From Paraburkholderia oxyphila NBRC 105797 (GTDB taxonomy: Bacteria > Pseudomonadota > Gammaproteobacteria > Burkholderiales > Burkholderiaceae), in the NCBI RefSeq assembly GCF_000685075.1, contig NZ_BAYD01000008.1:1-64000 (forward strand): a stretch of 64,000 bases of DNA, read 5' to 3'. Of the stretch, positions 52,862-62,374 are shown one piece after another (positions within the stretch are counted from its first letter, which is position 1; each line of letters begins with the position of its first letter). The notes under the pieces are model-generated. The model was given only the letters and a program-made list of their open reading frames with translations. It did no database searches and was not told where the DNA came from. Both the position numbers and the translations under genes were made by a program.

Positions 52862-54696
52862 GCTGCGGCCCTCGTGGTTGCCGCGCCCGCCTGCAAGCGC
52901 TCCAGCTCCGCTACGGTGTGATGGCAGAGAATCTGGGCGCCGGAAGGCAACTGCTTCAGCGCGGGCGGCGTGACGTTGCAGGCGCCGTCGATGCGCACCG
53001 GGCAGCGCGAGCGGAACGCGCACAGCTCGCGCACGTCCGCCGACGGTCCGAGCGGCGGCAACGCGGCAAGCGTGGCGGCGCGGCGCGCGTCGAGCCAGCC
53101 CGGCTGCAACGCCGGCACCGAATCGACGAGCAGTCCTGTGTAAGGGTGATGCGGCGGCGCCGCCAGCACCTCGCGCTGCCCCGCTTCCACGCACTGGCCC
53201 GCGTACAGCACGACGACGTCGTCGCATATCGCCTTCACAGTCGATATGTCGTGGCTGATGAACAGGTACGAGAGGCCCAGCTCGCGCCGCAGCTCCGCGA
53301 GCAGCTCGAGAATGGCCGCCCCCACCACCGTGTCGAGCGCCGAGGTCACTTCGTCGCAAAGAATCAGCGCAGGATCGGCGGCGAGCGCGCGGGCGAGGTT
53401 CACGCGCTGCTTCTGTCCGCCCGAGAGGCCGCCGGGCTGACGCTTCGCGAGCGCCGCGGGCAGCTTCACGAGGTCCAGCAATTCGAGCATGCGCTTTTGC
53501 GCGGCCGCGCCCCGCAGGCCGTGATAGAAGCGCATCGGGCGCGCGAGAATGTCGGCGATGGTGTGGCTCGGGTTGAGCGCCGTATCGGCGTTCTGAAACA
53601 CGATCTGGATGCGGCGGTACTGCTCGGGCGTGCGCGCGCCGAGCGTGGCGGGCAGCGGCTTGCCGTCGAGCAGGACCTCGCCGCGCGCGCGGTCGTTGAG
53701 CCCGGCCACGACGCGCGCGAGCGTCGTCTTGCCCGACCCCGATTCGCCGATCACGCCCAGCGCGCCGCCGCGCGCGATGCGCAGGCTCACGTCCTCCAGC
53801 ACGCGCACGGCGGGCACGCCGTGCGCATCGACGCGCCCGTAGCCCGCGTTGAGGTGGCGCACTTCGAGCAGCGGCACCCCGGCGGCCGCGCTCGCCACGG
53901 GCGGTTCGGCCTCGGGGTGGCGGCGCGCGGCCAGCAACGCGCGCGTGTAGTCATCCACGGGCGCATCGAGCACCTGGAGCGTCGTGCCGTTCTCGCGCAC
54001 TTCACCACCATTCAGGACAACGATGCGATCGGCCATCTGCGCGACCACCGCAAGATCGTGCGAGACGTACACCGCGGTCGTGCCCAGCTCGCGCACCACC
54101 TTGCGAAAGGCCGCGAGCACCTCGATCTGCGTGGTCACGTCGAGCGCCGTGGTGGGCTCGTCGAACACCACCACGGCGGGGTCGGTGATCAGCGCCATCG
54201 CGGCCATCAGCCGCTGCAACTGGCCGCCCGACACCTGATGCGGATAGCGCGCGCCGATCGTCTCGGGCGAAGGCAGCGCGAGCGCACGAAACAGGCCAAC
54301 CGCCTTCTCGCGCGCCGCCGCGGGCGACATCAGCCGGTGCAGCAGCGCAGGCTCGCACACCTGGTCCATGATCGTGCGCGCCGGGTTGAAGCCGGCCGCC
54401 GCGCTCTGCGCGACATAGGCGACGGTGCGCGCGCGCAGTGCGCGGCGTGCGCGCTCGTCGAGCGCGAGCACGTCGGTGCCGCCGATCTTCACGCTGCCGC
54501 CCGCAATCGTGCAGCCGTTGCGCGCATGGCCGAGCAGCGCGAGCGCGATGGTGGTCTTGCCCGAGCCCGACTCGCCGATCAGCGCGAGCACCTCGCCCTG
54601 GTTCACCGTGAAGTCGACGCCCTTGACGATCTCGACGACCGGGTCCGGCGCCGTGCCCGCGACCACGCGCAGGCCCGCCACTTCGATCATGCTCAT
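52858..54696 (-). CDS. Fused DppD-DppF type ABC transporter ATPase
   Basis: The 612-residue protein contains two complete ATPase domains. Domain 1 (about 1-265) has Walker A G-E-S-G-S-G-K-T, signature V-S-G-G-Q-L-Q-R and Walker B V-V-F-D-E-P-T-T-A-L-D. Domain 2 (about 285-560) has the same Walker A, signature L-S-G-G-Q-K-Q-R and Walker B L-I-L-C-D-E-V-T-S-A-L-D, where the usual Pro is Val. A Cys-rich oligopeptide C-terminal extension ends it. Other Dpp-type systems, including the one at 9-11 kb, use two proteins. The ATGA overlap with the permease fixes the start at 54696. Confidence 0.93.
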   Translation of the reverse strand: MSMIEVAGLRVVAGTAPDPVVEIVKGVDFTVNQGEVLALIGESGSGKTTIALALLGHARNGCTIAGGSVKIGGTDVLALDERARRALRARTVAYVAQSAAAGFNPARTIMDQVCEPALLHRLMSPAAAREKAVGLFRALALPSPETIGARYPHQVSGGQLQRLMAAMALITDPAVVVFDEPTTALDVTTQIEVLAAFRKVVRELGTTAVYVSHDLAVVAQMADRIVVLNGGEVRENGTTLQVLDAPVDDYTRALLAARRHPEAEPPVASAAAGVPLLEVRHLNAGYGRVDAHGVPAVRVLEDVSLRIARGGALGVIGESGSGKTTLARVVAGLNDRARGEVLLDGKPLPATLGARTPEQYRRIQIVFQNADTALNPSHTIADILARPMRFYHGLRGAAAQKRMLELLDLVKLPAALAKRQPGGLSGGQKQRVNLARALAADPALILCDEVTSALDTVVGAAILELLAELRRELGLSYLFISHDISTVKAICDDVVVLYAGQCVEAGQREVLAAPPHHPYTGLLVDSVPALQPGWLDARRAATLAALPPLGPSADVRELCAFRSRCPVRIDGACNVTPPALKQLPSGAQILCHHTVAELERLQAGAATTRAAA

Positions 54697-55649
54697 TGTC
54701 CGCCTCCACGCTTGCCGCCGCCGTGACGGCGCAGACTGTCGATCAGCAGGTTCACGCCGACGGTGAGCGTCGCGATCGCGACGGCCGGCATCAGCACAGC
54801 GGGCGCACCTTCGGCGAGGCCGCCGATGTTCTCGCGCACGAGCGAGCCCCAGTCCGCATCCGGCGGCTGCACGCCGAGGCCGAGAAACGAGAGGCCGGAG
54901 AGCAGCAGCACGATGAACACGAAGCGCAGGCCGAAGTCGGCGAGCATCGGATGGATCATGTTCGGCAGCACTTCCACGCGGGCGATATAGAAGAGCCCTT
55001 CGCCGCGCGCCCTCGCGACCTGCACGTATTCGAGCGTCATCAGGTTGACGGCGAGCGAGCGCGAGATGCGAAACGCGCCGGGAATATAGGCGAGCGCCGC
55101 GACGGTGATGAGCATGGGCACCGAGGAGCCGAACGCCGCGATCACGACGAGTGCGAGCACCTTGCTCGGGATCGAGATGAGCGCGTCGAACAGACGGCAC
55201 AGCACCTCGTCGATCCAGCGCGCCGAGACAGCCGCAAGGAGTCCGAAGAACGTACCGATGCCGCTCGCGAGCAGCGTGGCGGCGAGCGCGAGGCCCACCG
55301 TGTACTGCGTGCCGTAGAGCACGCGGCTCAGCATGTCGCGGCCGAGGAAGTCGGTGCCGAGCAGGTGCGCCGCGCTATACGAGCCGAAGATCTCCGTGGA
55401 GGTGATGGCGCCGCCCTTGTAGGGCGCCACGAGCGGCCCGATGAACGCGACGCCGAGCCAGAACACGACGATCGAGAGACCGATCAGGCCAAGCACGGAA
55501 AGACGTCCGAGTAGCTTGCGCAACGGCCCGCGCGGCGGCGTGGGCGCCGCGCACGGCGCGTCCTTGACGGGGTCGGCCACGGACCGCTCTTCGCCCTCGG
55601 CGGCAGCGTAGAGCACGGTGGTGGCGTGGGAAGTGGCGGGTCGGATCAT
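54693..55649 (-). CDS. ABC transporter permease, DppC type
   Basis: This 318-residue permease has a cytoplasmic N-terminus of about 45 residues, a first membrane segment L-G-L-I-G-L-S-I-V-V-F-W-L, the conserved H-L-L-G-T-D-F-L-G-R-D-M-L-S and the contact loop E-Y-V-Q-V-A-R-A-R-G. It has S-G-L-S-F-L-G-L-G-V-Q-P near the C-terminus. It pairs with the DppB gene upstream, and ATGA overlaps occur on both sides. Confidence 0.92.
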   Translation of the reverse strand: MIRPATSHATTVLYAAAEGEERSVADPVKDAPCAAPTPPRGPLRKLLGRLSVLGLIGLSIVVFWLGVAFIGPLVAPYKGGAITSTEIFGSYSAAHLLGTDFLGRDMLSRVLYGTQYTVGLALAATLLASGIGTFFGLLAAVSARWIDEVLCRLFDALISIPSKVLALVVIAAFGSSVPMLITVAALAYIPGAFRISRSLAVNLMTLEYVQVARARGEGLFYIARVEVLPNMIHPMLADFGLRFVFIVLLLSGLSFLGLGVQPPDADWGSLVRENIGGLAEGAPAVLMPAVAIATLTVGVNLLIDSLRRHGGGKRGGGQ

Positions 55650-56602
55650 CGTTGACGCAGCCTCGGGTTGGAAACGATTTGACAGAGGTCCGCGATCAGC
55701 ACGAGCACCAGATACGCGGCGCAGAACACCATCACGCAGCCCTGCACGAGCGGCATGTCGCGGTTCGTCACGGCGTCGACCATCAGGCTCGCGAGCCCCG
55801 GATAGTTGAAGATCGACTCCACGATCACGACGCCGCCGAACAGGTACGAGAGGCTCAGCGCAACCGCATTGGCGATCGGGCCGATCGTGTTCGGCAGCAC
55901 GTGGCGCAGCACGAGGCGCGCGGGGGAAGCGCCCTTCAGGCGCGCCATTTCCACATAGGGCGCGTCGAGCTGGTCGAGCACCGCCGCGCGCGTCATGCGC
56001 GCCATCTGCGCGACGATCACGCAGCACAGCGTCATGACCGGCATCGCATAGATGCGCATCAGCGTCCCGAACGAATCCACCTCCGAGAGATACGAGAGCG
56101 CGGGCAGCCAGCGCAGCTTCACCGCGAAGATCAGCACGGCCACGGTCGCGATCAGGAACTCGGGCACCGCCACGGTGGAAAGCGTGAGCACATTGAGTGC
56201 GCGGTCGACGAACGAGCCGCGGAACACGGCCGAGAAAATGCCGATGGCGAGCGCGAGCGGCACCGAAACGAGCGTGGTGAGCCCGGCCAGCACGAGCGAA
56301 TTCGGCAACCGCGTGGCGATCAGCTCGCTCACCGGCAGATTGTTCGAGAGCGACATGCCGAAGTTGCCGGTCACGGCGTGCACGAGCCAATGGAGGTAGC
56401 GCGTGAGCGCGGGCTGGTCGAGGCCGAACTGATGGCGCAGCGCGGCCACCTGCTCGGGCGTGGCGGCCTGGCCCAGCGCCTGCTGCGCGGCGTCGCCCGA
56501 CAGCAGGCCCGTCAAGGCAAACACGAGCGCCGAGACGAGCAGCAGCGTGAGCAGCGCGAGACCGAGCCGTGCGGCAATGAGTCGTTGCGCGTGAGCTTTC
56601 AT
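55646..56602 (-). CDS. ABC transporter permease, DppB type
   Basis: This 318-residue permease has a first membrane helix L-G-L-A-L-L-T-L-L-L-V-S-A-L-V-F, the DppB-type N-F-G-M-S-L-S-N-N-L-P-V region and the contact loop P-Y-V-E-M-A-R-L-K-G. An AGGAGG site precedes the ATG at 56602. It lies 67 bases after the binding-protein gene and overlaps the DppC gene. Confidence 0.92.
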   Translation of the reverse strand: MKAHAQRLIAARLGLALLTLLLVSALVFALTGLLSGDAAQQALGQAATPEQVAALRHQFGLDQPALTRYLHWLVHAVTGNFGMSLSNNLPVSELIATRLPNSLVLAGLTTLVSVPLALAIGIFSAVFRGSFVDRALNVLTLSTVAVPEFLIATVAVLIFAVKLRWLPALSYLSEVDSFGTLMRIYAMPVMTLCCVIVAQMARMTRAAVLDQLDAPYVEMARLKGASPARLVLRHVLPNTIGPIANAVALSLSYLFGGVVIVESIFNYPGLASLMVDAVTNRDMPLVQGCVMVFCAAYLVLVLIADLCQIVSNPRLRQR

Positions 56603-56669
56603 CGGATATCGCCTCCTGATCCAAATGAAGCGAGGAATGGGCGGCCGGGCCTACGCCCGGCCGCATGCA

Positions 56670-58286
56670 TCAGGCCTCGAGCCAGACGTTCTCGGCAAAC
56701 TTGAAGCCCATGAGGCCCGCAATCGGAATCGAGCCGAGCCCCTTGAGCTTCGTGCTGTGCGCGTCGAGCGAGCTCAGGAACAGCGGAATGCCAATGCCGC
56801 CGTCGCTGTGCACGAGCACCTGCATGTCGCCGTAGATCTTCTTGCGCTTCGCGTCGTCGGGCTCGGCGCGCGCCGCCAGCAGCATCTGGTCGAACTTCGG
56901 GTCCTTCCAGTTCGCCTCGTTCCAGGGCGCATCGGACTTGAAGAACTGCGTGAAGATCACGTCGGCGCTCGGGCGCGCGTTGATGTTGCCGAAGGTCAGC
57001 GGATGCTTCATCCAGTGGTTCGACCAGTAGCCGTCCGAGGGCGTGCGCACGACCTGCAGGTTCAGCCCCGCCTGCGGCGCCACCTGCTGCAGCAGCATCG
57101 CCATTTCGACCGAGCCGTCCGCAGCCGGCGACGCATAGATCTGCAGCGGCGCGCTGCCGAGCTTCGCCTTCTGGAAATAGAACTTCGCCTTCTGCGGATC
57201 GAACGTGCGCTCGGGCAGGCCGGCGAAGTAGTACTTGTTGGTCGGATCGATCGGCTGGTCGTTGCCGATCTCGCCATAGCCGAGGAACACGGCGCTGCGG
57301 ATCTGCTCGCGATCGAACAGGTGCATCATGCCGCGGCGGAAATCGGCGTTGCCCGTCACGCCGCCTTCGTCGCGCATGATGAGGTCGGTGTACTGGCCCG
57401 TCTTCGTCTCCTTCACGGCGAAGCCCGGCGTGCCCTTGATGCGCGAGGTCGAGCGCGGGCTCACCTGGTTGATGAGCTGCACGTCGCCCGAGAGCAGCGC
57501 ATTCACGCGCGCCGACTCGTCGCCGATGCCCACGAGCTCGATTTCGTCGAGATGCGGCAGGCCCGGCTTCCAGTAGCGTTCGTTGCGCACGACGAGCGTG
57601 CGCACACCCGGCGAGAAGTCCTTGAGCTTGAACGGCCCGGTGCCGATCGCCGTTTTGAAATCGTTCGTGCCGTCCTTGACGATCATGAAATGCGAATCGG
57701 CCAGGATCACGGGCAGGTCCGCGTTCGCGCCCGCGAGCGTGATCGTCACTTCGTTCGGGCCCGTGGCCTTGATGTCCTTGAACTGGTCGGCGAGCGTTTT
57801 CGCCTTCGAGCCCACGGCGGGGTCCTTGTGGCGCATCAGCGAGTAGACCACGTCGGCCGGCGCGAGCGTCTTGCCGTCGTGGAACTGCACGCCGTTGCGC
57901 AGCTTCACGACCCACACCGTCGCGTCCTTCGTCTCGAGCGACTGCGCCAGCGCCATCTGCGCGCCAAGGTGCGCGTCGTACTCGGTCAGGCCGTTGTACA
58001 GCATGTTCGCGCGCACATAGTCGGTGGACACCGAGCCCTTCGCGGGATCGAGCGTGTCGGACGCCGAAGACGACTGCGTGGCCGCGCGGATCTTGCCGCC
58101 CTGCTTCGGCTTCTCCTGCGCGAAAGCCGCGCCGCTCGCGCTGAGCAGGCCCGCACCCGTCATCGACATCATGCCGCCCGCCACCATCGCGCGCAGCAGA
58201 TCGCGGCGCGTGGCGCCGCGCCGGGTCAGCTCTTCGAGCCGCACGCCGGGGTGGACGAGGTCTTCGGGCGATCGATCGATGCTCAT
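56670..58286 (-). CDS. Family 5 substrate-binding protein, probable Tat-exported
   Basis: This 538-residue binding protein has an N-terminal region with A-T-R-R-D-L-L-R followed by a hydrophobic core and A-F-A, which fits a twin-arginine signal peptide and cleavage near residue 57. The mature part follows the family 5 pattern (S-D-T-L-D-P, G-V-Q-F-H-D-G-K, A-I-G-T-G-P-F-K). Tat export is rarer for Dpp-type proteins than Sec. The ATG at 58286 has CGGAGAAG upstream and is chosen over 58301. Its ligand is unknown, but the enzymes in the operon point to an amine or peptide-like compound. Confidence 0.9.
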   Translation of the reverse strand: MSIDRSPEDLVHPGVRLEELTRRGATRRDLLRAMVAGGMMSMTGAGLLSASGAAFAQEKPKQGGKIRAATQSSSASDTLDPAKGSVSTDYVRANMLYNGLTEYDAHLGAQMALAQSLETKDATVWVVKLRNGVQFHDGKTLAPADVVYSLMRHKDPAVGSKAKTLADQFKDIKATGPNEVTITLAGANADLPVILADSHFMIVKDGTNDFKTAIGTGPFKLKDFSPGVRTLVVRNERYWKPGLPHLDEIELVGIGDESARVNALLSGDVQLINQVSPRSTSRIKGTPGFAVKETKTGQYTDLIMRDEGGVTGNADFRRGMMHLFDREQIRSAVFLGYGEIGNDQPIDPTNKYYFAGLPERTFDPQKAKFYFQKAKLGSAPLQIYASPAADGSVEMAMLLQQVAPQAGLNLQVVRTPSDGYWSNHWMKHPLTFGNINARPSADVIFTQFFKSDAPWNEANWKDPKFDQMLLAARAEPDDAKRKKIYGDMQVLVHSDGGIGIPLFLSSLDAHSTKLKGLGSIPIAGLMGFKFAENVWLEA

Positions 58287-58360
58287 GATGCTTCTCCGCA
58301 TGGGATAAGTGGGGGGCCGCGCCTCTGTGCGTCGAGGCCGTGTCGTTATCTATTTGAGCT

Positions 58361-59635
58361 TCAGTAAAAAACGTCTTTGAGCTGGTAATACGCGCCGACG
58401 AGCGGCAAGAACCACGGCTTGCCCGTGTGTCCGGGAATGGCGGGCCACGCGAAATTGCGCCACGGGTTGGCCTGCGCGTTGCCGCTCATCACGTCGGCCA
58501 TCGCCTGGCCCATGTGCGTCGCCATCTGCGTGCCGTGGCCGCTGTAGCCCATCGAGTACCACACGCCGTCGTGCTCGCCGGCGCGCGGCAGGCGGTCGGC
58601 CGTGATGTCGACGAGCCCGCCCCAGCAGTAGTCGATGCGCGCCAGCGCCAGGCCCGGAAACAGCTGCGCGAGATTGCCCCGCAGGATGCGGCAGCTCTTC
58701 GCGTCGGAGGGCTGCTCCGAGGCCGTGAAGCGCGCCCGGCCGCCGAACAGCAGGCGCGAGTCGGGCGTCACGCGAAAGTAGTTGTGCATGAGCCGGCTCG
58801 TCGTGTACGAACGGCGCTGCGGCAAGAGACGCGCGAGCGTTTCCTCAGGCAGCGGCTCGGTCACGATGATGAACGAGCCCACCGGCGCGAGCCGCCGCCG
58901 GTACCACGCGAACGGGCCATGGCGCGACGGCCCCGTGGCGATCAACACCTGTTGCGCGCGCAACGTTCCGCGCGCCGACTCCACGCGGTACGCGCCGCCC
59001 TCCTTCGCGATCGACGTCACCGCGGCATGCTCGTAGAGCCTCGCGCCGCGCCGCGCCCCCGCTTTCGCGAGCCCCACGGCGAAGCGGCCCATGTGCATCT
59101 GTCCGCCGTGCCGCTGCAGCAGGCCGCCGAAAAAACTCTCCGAGTCCACTTCGCTGCGGATGCGGTCCCGGCCGATGATTTCGATATCCTGATCGACCTC
59201 GCGGTAAATCAGCTCGGCCGTGCGTTCGAGATGTTCGAGGTGATGCGGCTTCGCGGCGAGCTTGAGCTTGCCGCTCGCCCGGTAGTCGCAGTCGATGCCT
59301 TCCTCGCGGATCAAGCGCTCGACCGTGTCGACGGCCGCCGCATAGGCGCGGTAGCAGTCCTGCGCGCGCTCGACGCCCAACTGTGCGCGCAGCGCCGCGT
59401 AGTCCTGCGCCACGCCCGTGTTGCACTGGCCGCCGTTGCGACCGGACGCGCCGCCGCCCATGCGGCCCGCGTCCAGCACCGCGACGCTGGCCCCGCGGCG
59501 GCCGAACGCCAGCGCCGCGGAGAGCCCCGTGAAGCCGCCGCCGATCACGGCCACGTCGTAGCGCCCCTCCACCGGCCCCTCGCTTGCAGGGAGACCGGGT
59601 GGTGCGGTATCGAGCCAGTAGGAATCGAGCTTCAT
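58361..59635 (-). CDS. FAD-dependent amine oxidase, PuuB/gamma-glutamylputrescine-oxidase-like
   Basis: This 424-residue flavoprotein has the PuuB-like N-terminus Y-D-V-A-V-I-G-G-G-F-T-G-L-S-A-A-L and A-S-G-R-N-G-G-Q. It also has C-W-G-G-L-V-D-I-T and, near the C-terminus, S-M-G-Y-S-G-H-G. Members oxidise N-substituted amines to aldehydes, ammonia and H2O2. The operon also holds an aldehyde dehydrogenase, which would take the aldehyde further. It lies 74 bases upstream of the binding-protein gene. Confidence 0.88.
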   Translation of the reverse strand: MKLDSYWLDTAPPGLPASEGPVEGRYDVAVIGGGFTGLSAALAFGRRGASVAVLDAGRMGGGASGRNGGQCNTGVAQDYAALRAQLGVERAQDCYRAYAAAVDTVERLIREEGIDCDYRASGKLKLAAKPHHLEHLERTAELIYREVDQDIEIIGRDRIRSEVDSESFFGGLLQRHGGQMHMGRFAVGLAKAGARRGARLYEHAAVTSIAKEGGAYRVESARGTLRAQQVLIATGPSRHGPFAWYRRRLAPVGSFIIVTEPLPEETLARLLPQRRSYTTSRLMHNYFRVTPDSRLLFGGRARFTASEQPSDAKSCRILRGNLAQLFPGLALARIDYCWGGLVDITADRLPRAGEHDGVWYSMGYSGHGTQMATHMGQAMADVMSGNAQANPWRNFAWPAIPGHTGKPWFLPLVGAYYQLKDVFY

Positions 59636-59701
59636 CGGGTGGCCTCGGGGCTGGGCGAGTCGGGCAATTCAGGTGGTGAGGTGGGCCTGCGCCCTTCGTG
59701 C

Positions 59702-60370
59702 TTACAAGCCAAGCTGCGTCGCAAGATCGCCGATCGTCTCCACTTCGTAGTACTCATAGTAGGGCGTGCCCGGCTCGTGGCCGCGCTTGACGAAGGCCTT
59801 GTGCTTGATGCCCAGGTCGTGCGCGGTCATGAGGTCGTAGCGCAGGCTCGACGAAACGTGCAGCACGTCGCCCGGATTGCAGTTCAGCTGGTCGAACATG
59901 TATTCGAAGCCCTGCATGCGCGGCTTGTACGACTGCGCCTGCTGCGCCGTGAACACGCGGTGGAACGGCGCGCCGAGCTTGTCGACGTTGCTCTGGATCT
60001 GGTCGTCCGAGGCGTTCGAGAGAATCACGAGCTTGTACTTCTTCGCGAGGCGCGAGAGGCCCTCGGGCACGTCCGGGTGCGGGCCCCAGGTGGGCACCGC
60101 AAGGTAGAACTGCTCGGCTTCCGACTCGATGAACTCGACGTTCATGCGCTTGCAGGTGCGGCGCACGGCGCTCACGATCACGTCGCGATACGGCTTCCAT
60201 GCGCCGAGCACCTCGTCGCGGCGGTAGGCCGCGAAGAACGCGACAAACTTTTCGAGGTCCGCACCCTTGAGGCGCTCGCCGTACATTTCGCGCGCCATGT
60301 CGGCCATGCGGAATTTCGTCAGCGTGCCGTAGCAGTCGAACGTGATGTACTTCGGCTCGAAATCGATCAT
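59702..60370 (-). CDS. HAD-superfamily hydrolase, type II haloacid-dehalogenase-like
   Basis: This 222-residue protein has nucleophile Asp12 in F-D-C-Y-G-T-L, the motif II Ser in S-N-A-S-D-D-Q, Lys in S-Y-K-P-R and S-S-S-L-R-Y-D of motif III/IV. This matches L-2-haloacid dehalogenases more than phosphatases. Genes of this family are common next to PuuB-like oxidases, and dehalogenation may not be the true role. AAAGGA precedes the ATG. It starts 266 bases after the end of the aldehyde dehydrogenase gene, with a candidate promoter region between. Confidence 0.85.
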   Translation of the reverse strand: MIDFEPKYITFDCYGTLTKFRMADMAREMYGERLKGADLEKFVAFFAAYRRDEVLGAWKPYRDVIVSAVRRTCKRMNVEFIESEAEQFYLAVPTWGPHPDVPEGLSRLAKKYKLVILSNASDDQIQSNVDKLGAPFHRVFTAQQAQSYKPRMQGFEYMFDQLNCNPGDVLHVSSSLRYDLMTAHDLGIKHKAFVKRGHEPGTPYYEYYEVETIGDLATQLGL

Positions 60371-60636
60371 GATGGCAATCCTTTCGTATGACGAACCCGC
60401 TAGCGGGCTCAGTGGCGGTTACAGGAAATGCGTCCCTGAGGAAAATTTAAACAGCGCAAAATTTGCAAATGTCATCGATTCGATGGGCGCGAACGGTACA
60501 AACCACTCGTTTGAAGGGGCCGCCACAGCAGATTCTGCGGTGGTGCGCCCGGGCGCCCTTCAACGTCCCGGCGACGCCCCGGCAGGCTTCGCGCTACGCA
60601 CGACCGTGCGCCTGCCGGGGCACGCCACGCGCATCG
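60371..60636. promoter_or_regulatory. Gap between ALDH and HAD genes with palindromes and hairpin
   Basis: CCCGCTAGCGGG (60397-60408) is a perfect palindrome, GCAAA-A-TTTGC (60456-60466) lies in an AT-rich segment, and a hairpin with one mismatch spans 60521-60545. The AT-rich segment is a likely promoter for the HAD-oxidase-transporter operon on the minus strand, and the hairpin may end ALDH transcripts. No gene is seen. Confidence 0.4.
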
Positions 60637-62115
60637 TCAGATGCGCGTATCGATCAGCACGCTCTTGAAGCGCAAGTGCGCTTCATAACCCTGCCGGCCG
60701 AGGTCCTTGCCGATACCCGAGCGCTTGTAGCCGCCCGTCGGGATCATGAAATCGCTCGTGCGTCCATAGCGATTGACCCATACCGTGCCGGACTCCAGTG
60801 CGCGCACGAAACGCAGCGCGCGGCCCAGGTCGGCGGTGTGCACGCCGGCGGCGAGTCCGTAGTCGGGATGCGAGGCCAGCGCAAGCGCCTCCTCCTCCGT
60901 CTCGAAGGTCTGCACCGTGAGCACCGGGCCGAAGATTTCGGCGCGCACGGCCTCGGTCTCCGACGTCACGCCGGTGAGGATGGTGGGCTGATAGAACGCG
61001 CCGGGCACGCTCGCGTCGGCACGCCGGCCGCCGCAATACGCGCGCGCGCCTTCGGCCACGCTGCGCTCGACGATCGACTCGATGCGCGCGGCCTGCGCCT
61101 CGGAAATGATGGGCGGCAGCGTGGTGCCCGGCGCCCACGTTGCGCCCGCGCGCAACGCCGTGAAAGCTTGTGCGATGCGCGAGACCAGGTCGTCGGCGAT
61201 GGTGCGCTCGACGAGCAGCCGTGAGCCGGCCACGCAGACCTGGCCCGCGTTCCCCGTGATGGCGCCCGCGATACGGCGCGCCACCTCGTCGAGCCTGGGC
61301 GCATCGGCGAAAACGATTTGCGGGCTCTTGCCGCCCAGCTCGAGCGTGACGGGCTTCGTGCCGCTTTGCGCGCACGCGGCCATGATCGCGGCGCCCGCGC
61401 GCGTCGAGCCCGTGAACGTGACCTTGGCGACACGCGGATGCCGCACGAGCGCATCGCCCGTGTTCGCGCCATCGCCCTGCACGACATTGAAGATGCCGGG
61501 CGGGATGCCCGCTTCGATCGCGAGCTCGGCCAGACGCAGCACCGAAAACGGCGTCATCTCCGAGGGCTTGAGCACCACGGCGTTGCCGGCCGCGAGCGCC
61601 GGGGCGATCTTCCACGACGCCATCACGAGCGGGAAATTCCACGGTGCAATGGCGCCGACCACGCCATACGGCTCGGCGATCGTCATGCCCAGATGGTCGT
61701 GGTCGGTGGCCGCCACCTCGCCGCCGACCTTGTCGGCGAACTCGGCGTAAAAGCGGATGCCTTCCGCCGTGAAGGGCACGTCCCATGCCGAGACATCGCG
61801 CACGGGCCGCGTCGAGCCGAGCGCTTCGAGCGGAGCGAGCGTGGCCGTGTCGGCGGCGATCAGATCGGCGAAGCGGCGCAGGATGCGGGCGCGCTCGCGT
61901 GGCGCGATGCGCGCCCAGCCACTCTCGCGAAACGCATGCGATGCGTTCTCGACGGCACGGTCGACCATCTGCGCGTGCGCCACCGGCACCGAGGCGTACG
62001 CCACGCCGTCCGACGGCCGCGCCACGTCGAGGTGCGATGCGCCCTCGTCCACCAGCGAGCCGCCGATGAAATGGCCGCTCTTGACAACGACTGCGCCGGG
62101 ATCGAACTGGTCCAT
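60637..62115 (-). CDS. NAD(P)-dependent aldehyde dehydrogenase
   Basis: This 492-residue aldehyde dehydrogenase has A-P-W-N-F-P, the G-S-T-R-A-G loop, Glu in L-E-L-G-G-K-S and catalytic Cys in G-N-A-G-Q-V-C. Its C-terminus has G-R-T-S-D-F-M-I-P-T-G-G-Y-K-R-S-G, typical of gamma-aminobutyraldehyde or betaine aldehyde types. The ATG at 62115 is chosen with GAGGA about ten bases upstream; longer forms begin at 62124, 62151 or 62196. It diverges from the GNAT gene and precedes the HAD/oxidase genes on the same strand. Confidence 0.92.
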   Translation of the reverse strand: MDQFDPGAVVVKSGHFIGGSLVDEGASHLDVARPSDGVAYASVPVAHAQMVDRAVENASHAFRESGWARIAPRERARILRRFADLIAADTATLAPLEALGSTRPVRDVSAWDVPFTAEGIRFYAEFADKVGGEVAATDHDHLGMTIAEPYGVVGAIAPWNFPLVMASWKIAPALAAGNAVVLKPSEMTPFSVLRLAELAIEAGIPPGIFNVVQGDGANTGDALVRHPRVAKVTFTGSTRAGAAIMAACAQSGTKPVTLELGGKSPQIVFADAPRLDEVARRIAGAITGNAGQVCVAGSRLLVERTIADDLVSRIAQAFTALRAGATWAPGTTLPPIISEAQAARIESIVERSVAEGARAYCGGRRADASVPGAFYQPTILTGVTSETEAVRAEIFGPVLTVQTFETEEEALALASHPDYGLAAGVHTADLGRALRFVRALESGTVWVNRYGRTSDFMIPTGGYKRSGIGKDLGRQGYEAHLRFKSVLIDTRI

Positions 62116-62374
62116 GGATGGCATTCCTCGAATGGTCTCGATGGAATACATCGTAGGGCCACCCCCGCCGCATATTTCGCCGACAAAATTGCCCAATCAG
62201 CAGATTCGACGCGTTATGGGCCGCCAGACCGCGCGTTTTGCATTGCACCAGCGGCGCACGCACGGCGAGCGCGGCCCGCACGGTGCGCGGGCGCAAAACA
62301 GGAAGATCGTCCTAGTCAGCCAGAACGGCCAATGCGATAGTCACGGTACGCGTATACAGAATGAGGAGGCCGGC

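Noticed and set aside
50721..52973. 750-residue plus-strand open frame opposite the HcnB/HcnC genes
   Set aside because: It is rich in Arg/Ala/His, has no domain motifs, and lies antisense to genes with complete motifs. High GC3 removes stops from this frame.
56625..58367. 580-residue plus-strand open frame opposite the binding protein
   Set aside because: Arg/His/Val-rich with no recognisable fold; the opposite strand encodes a full family 5 binding protein.
58427..60391. 654-residue plus-strand open frame opposite the PuuB-like and HAD genes
   Set aside because: It spans two real genes and their gap on the other strand and has no motif of its own.
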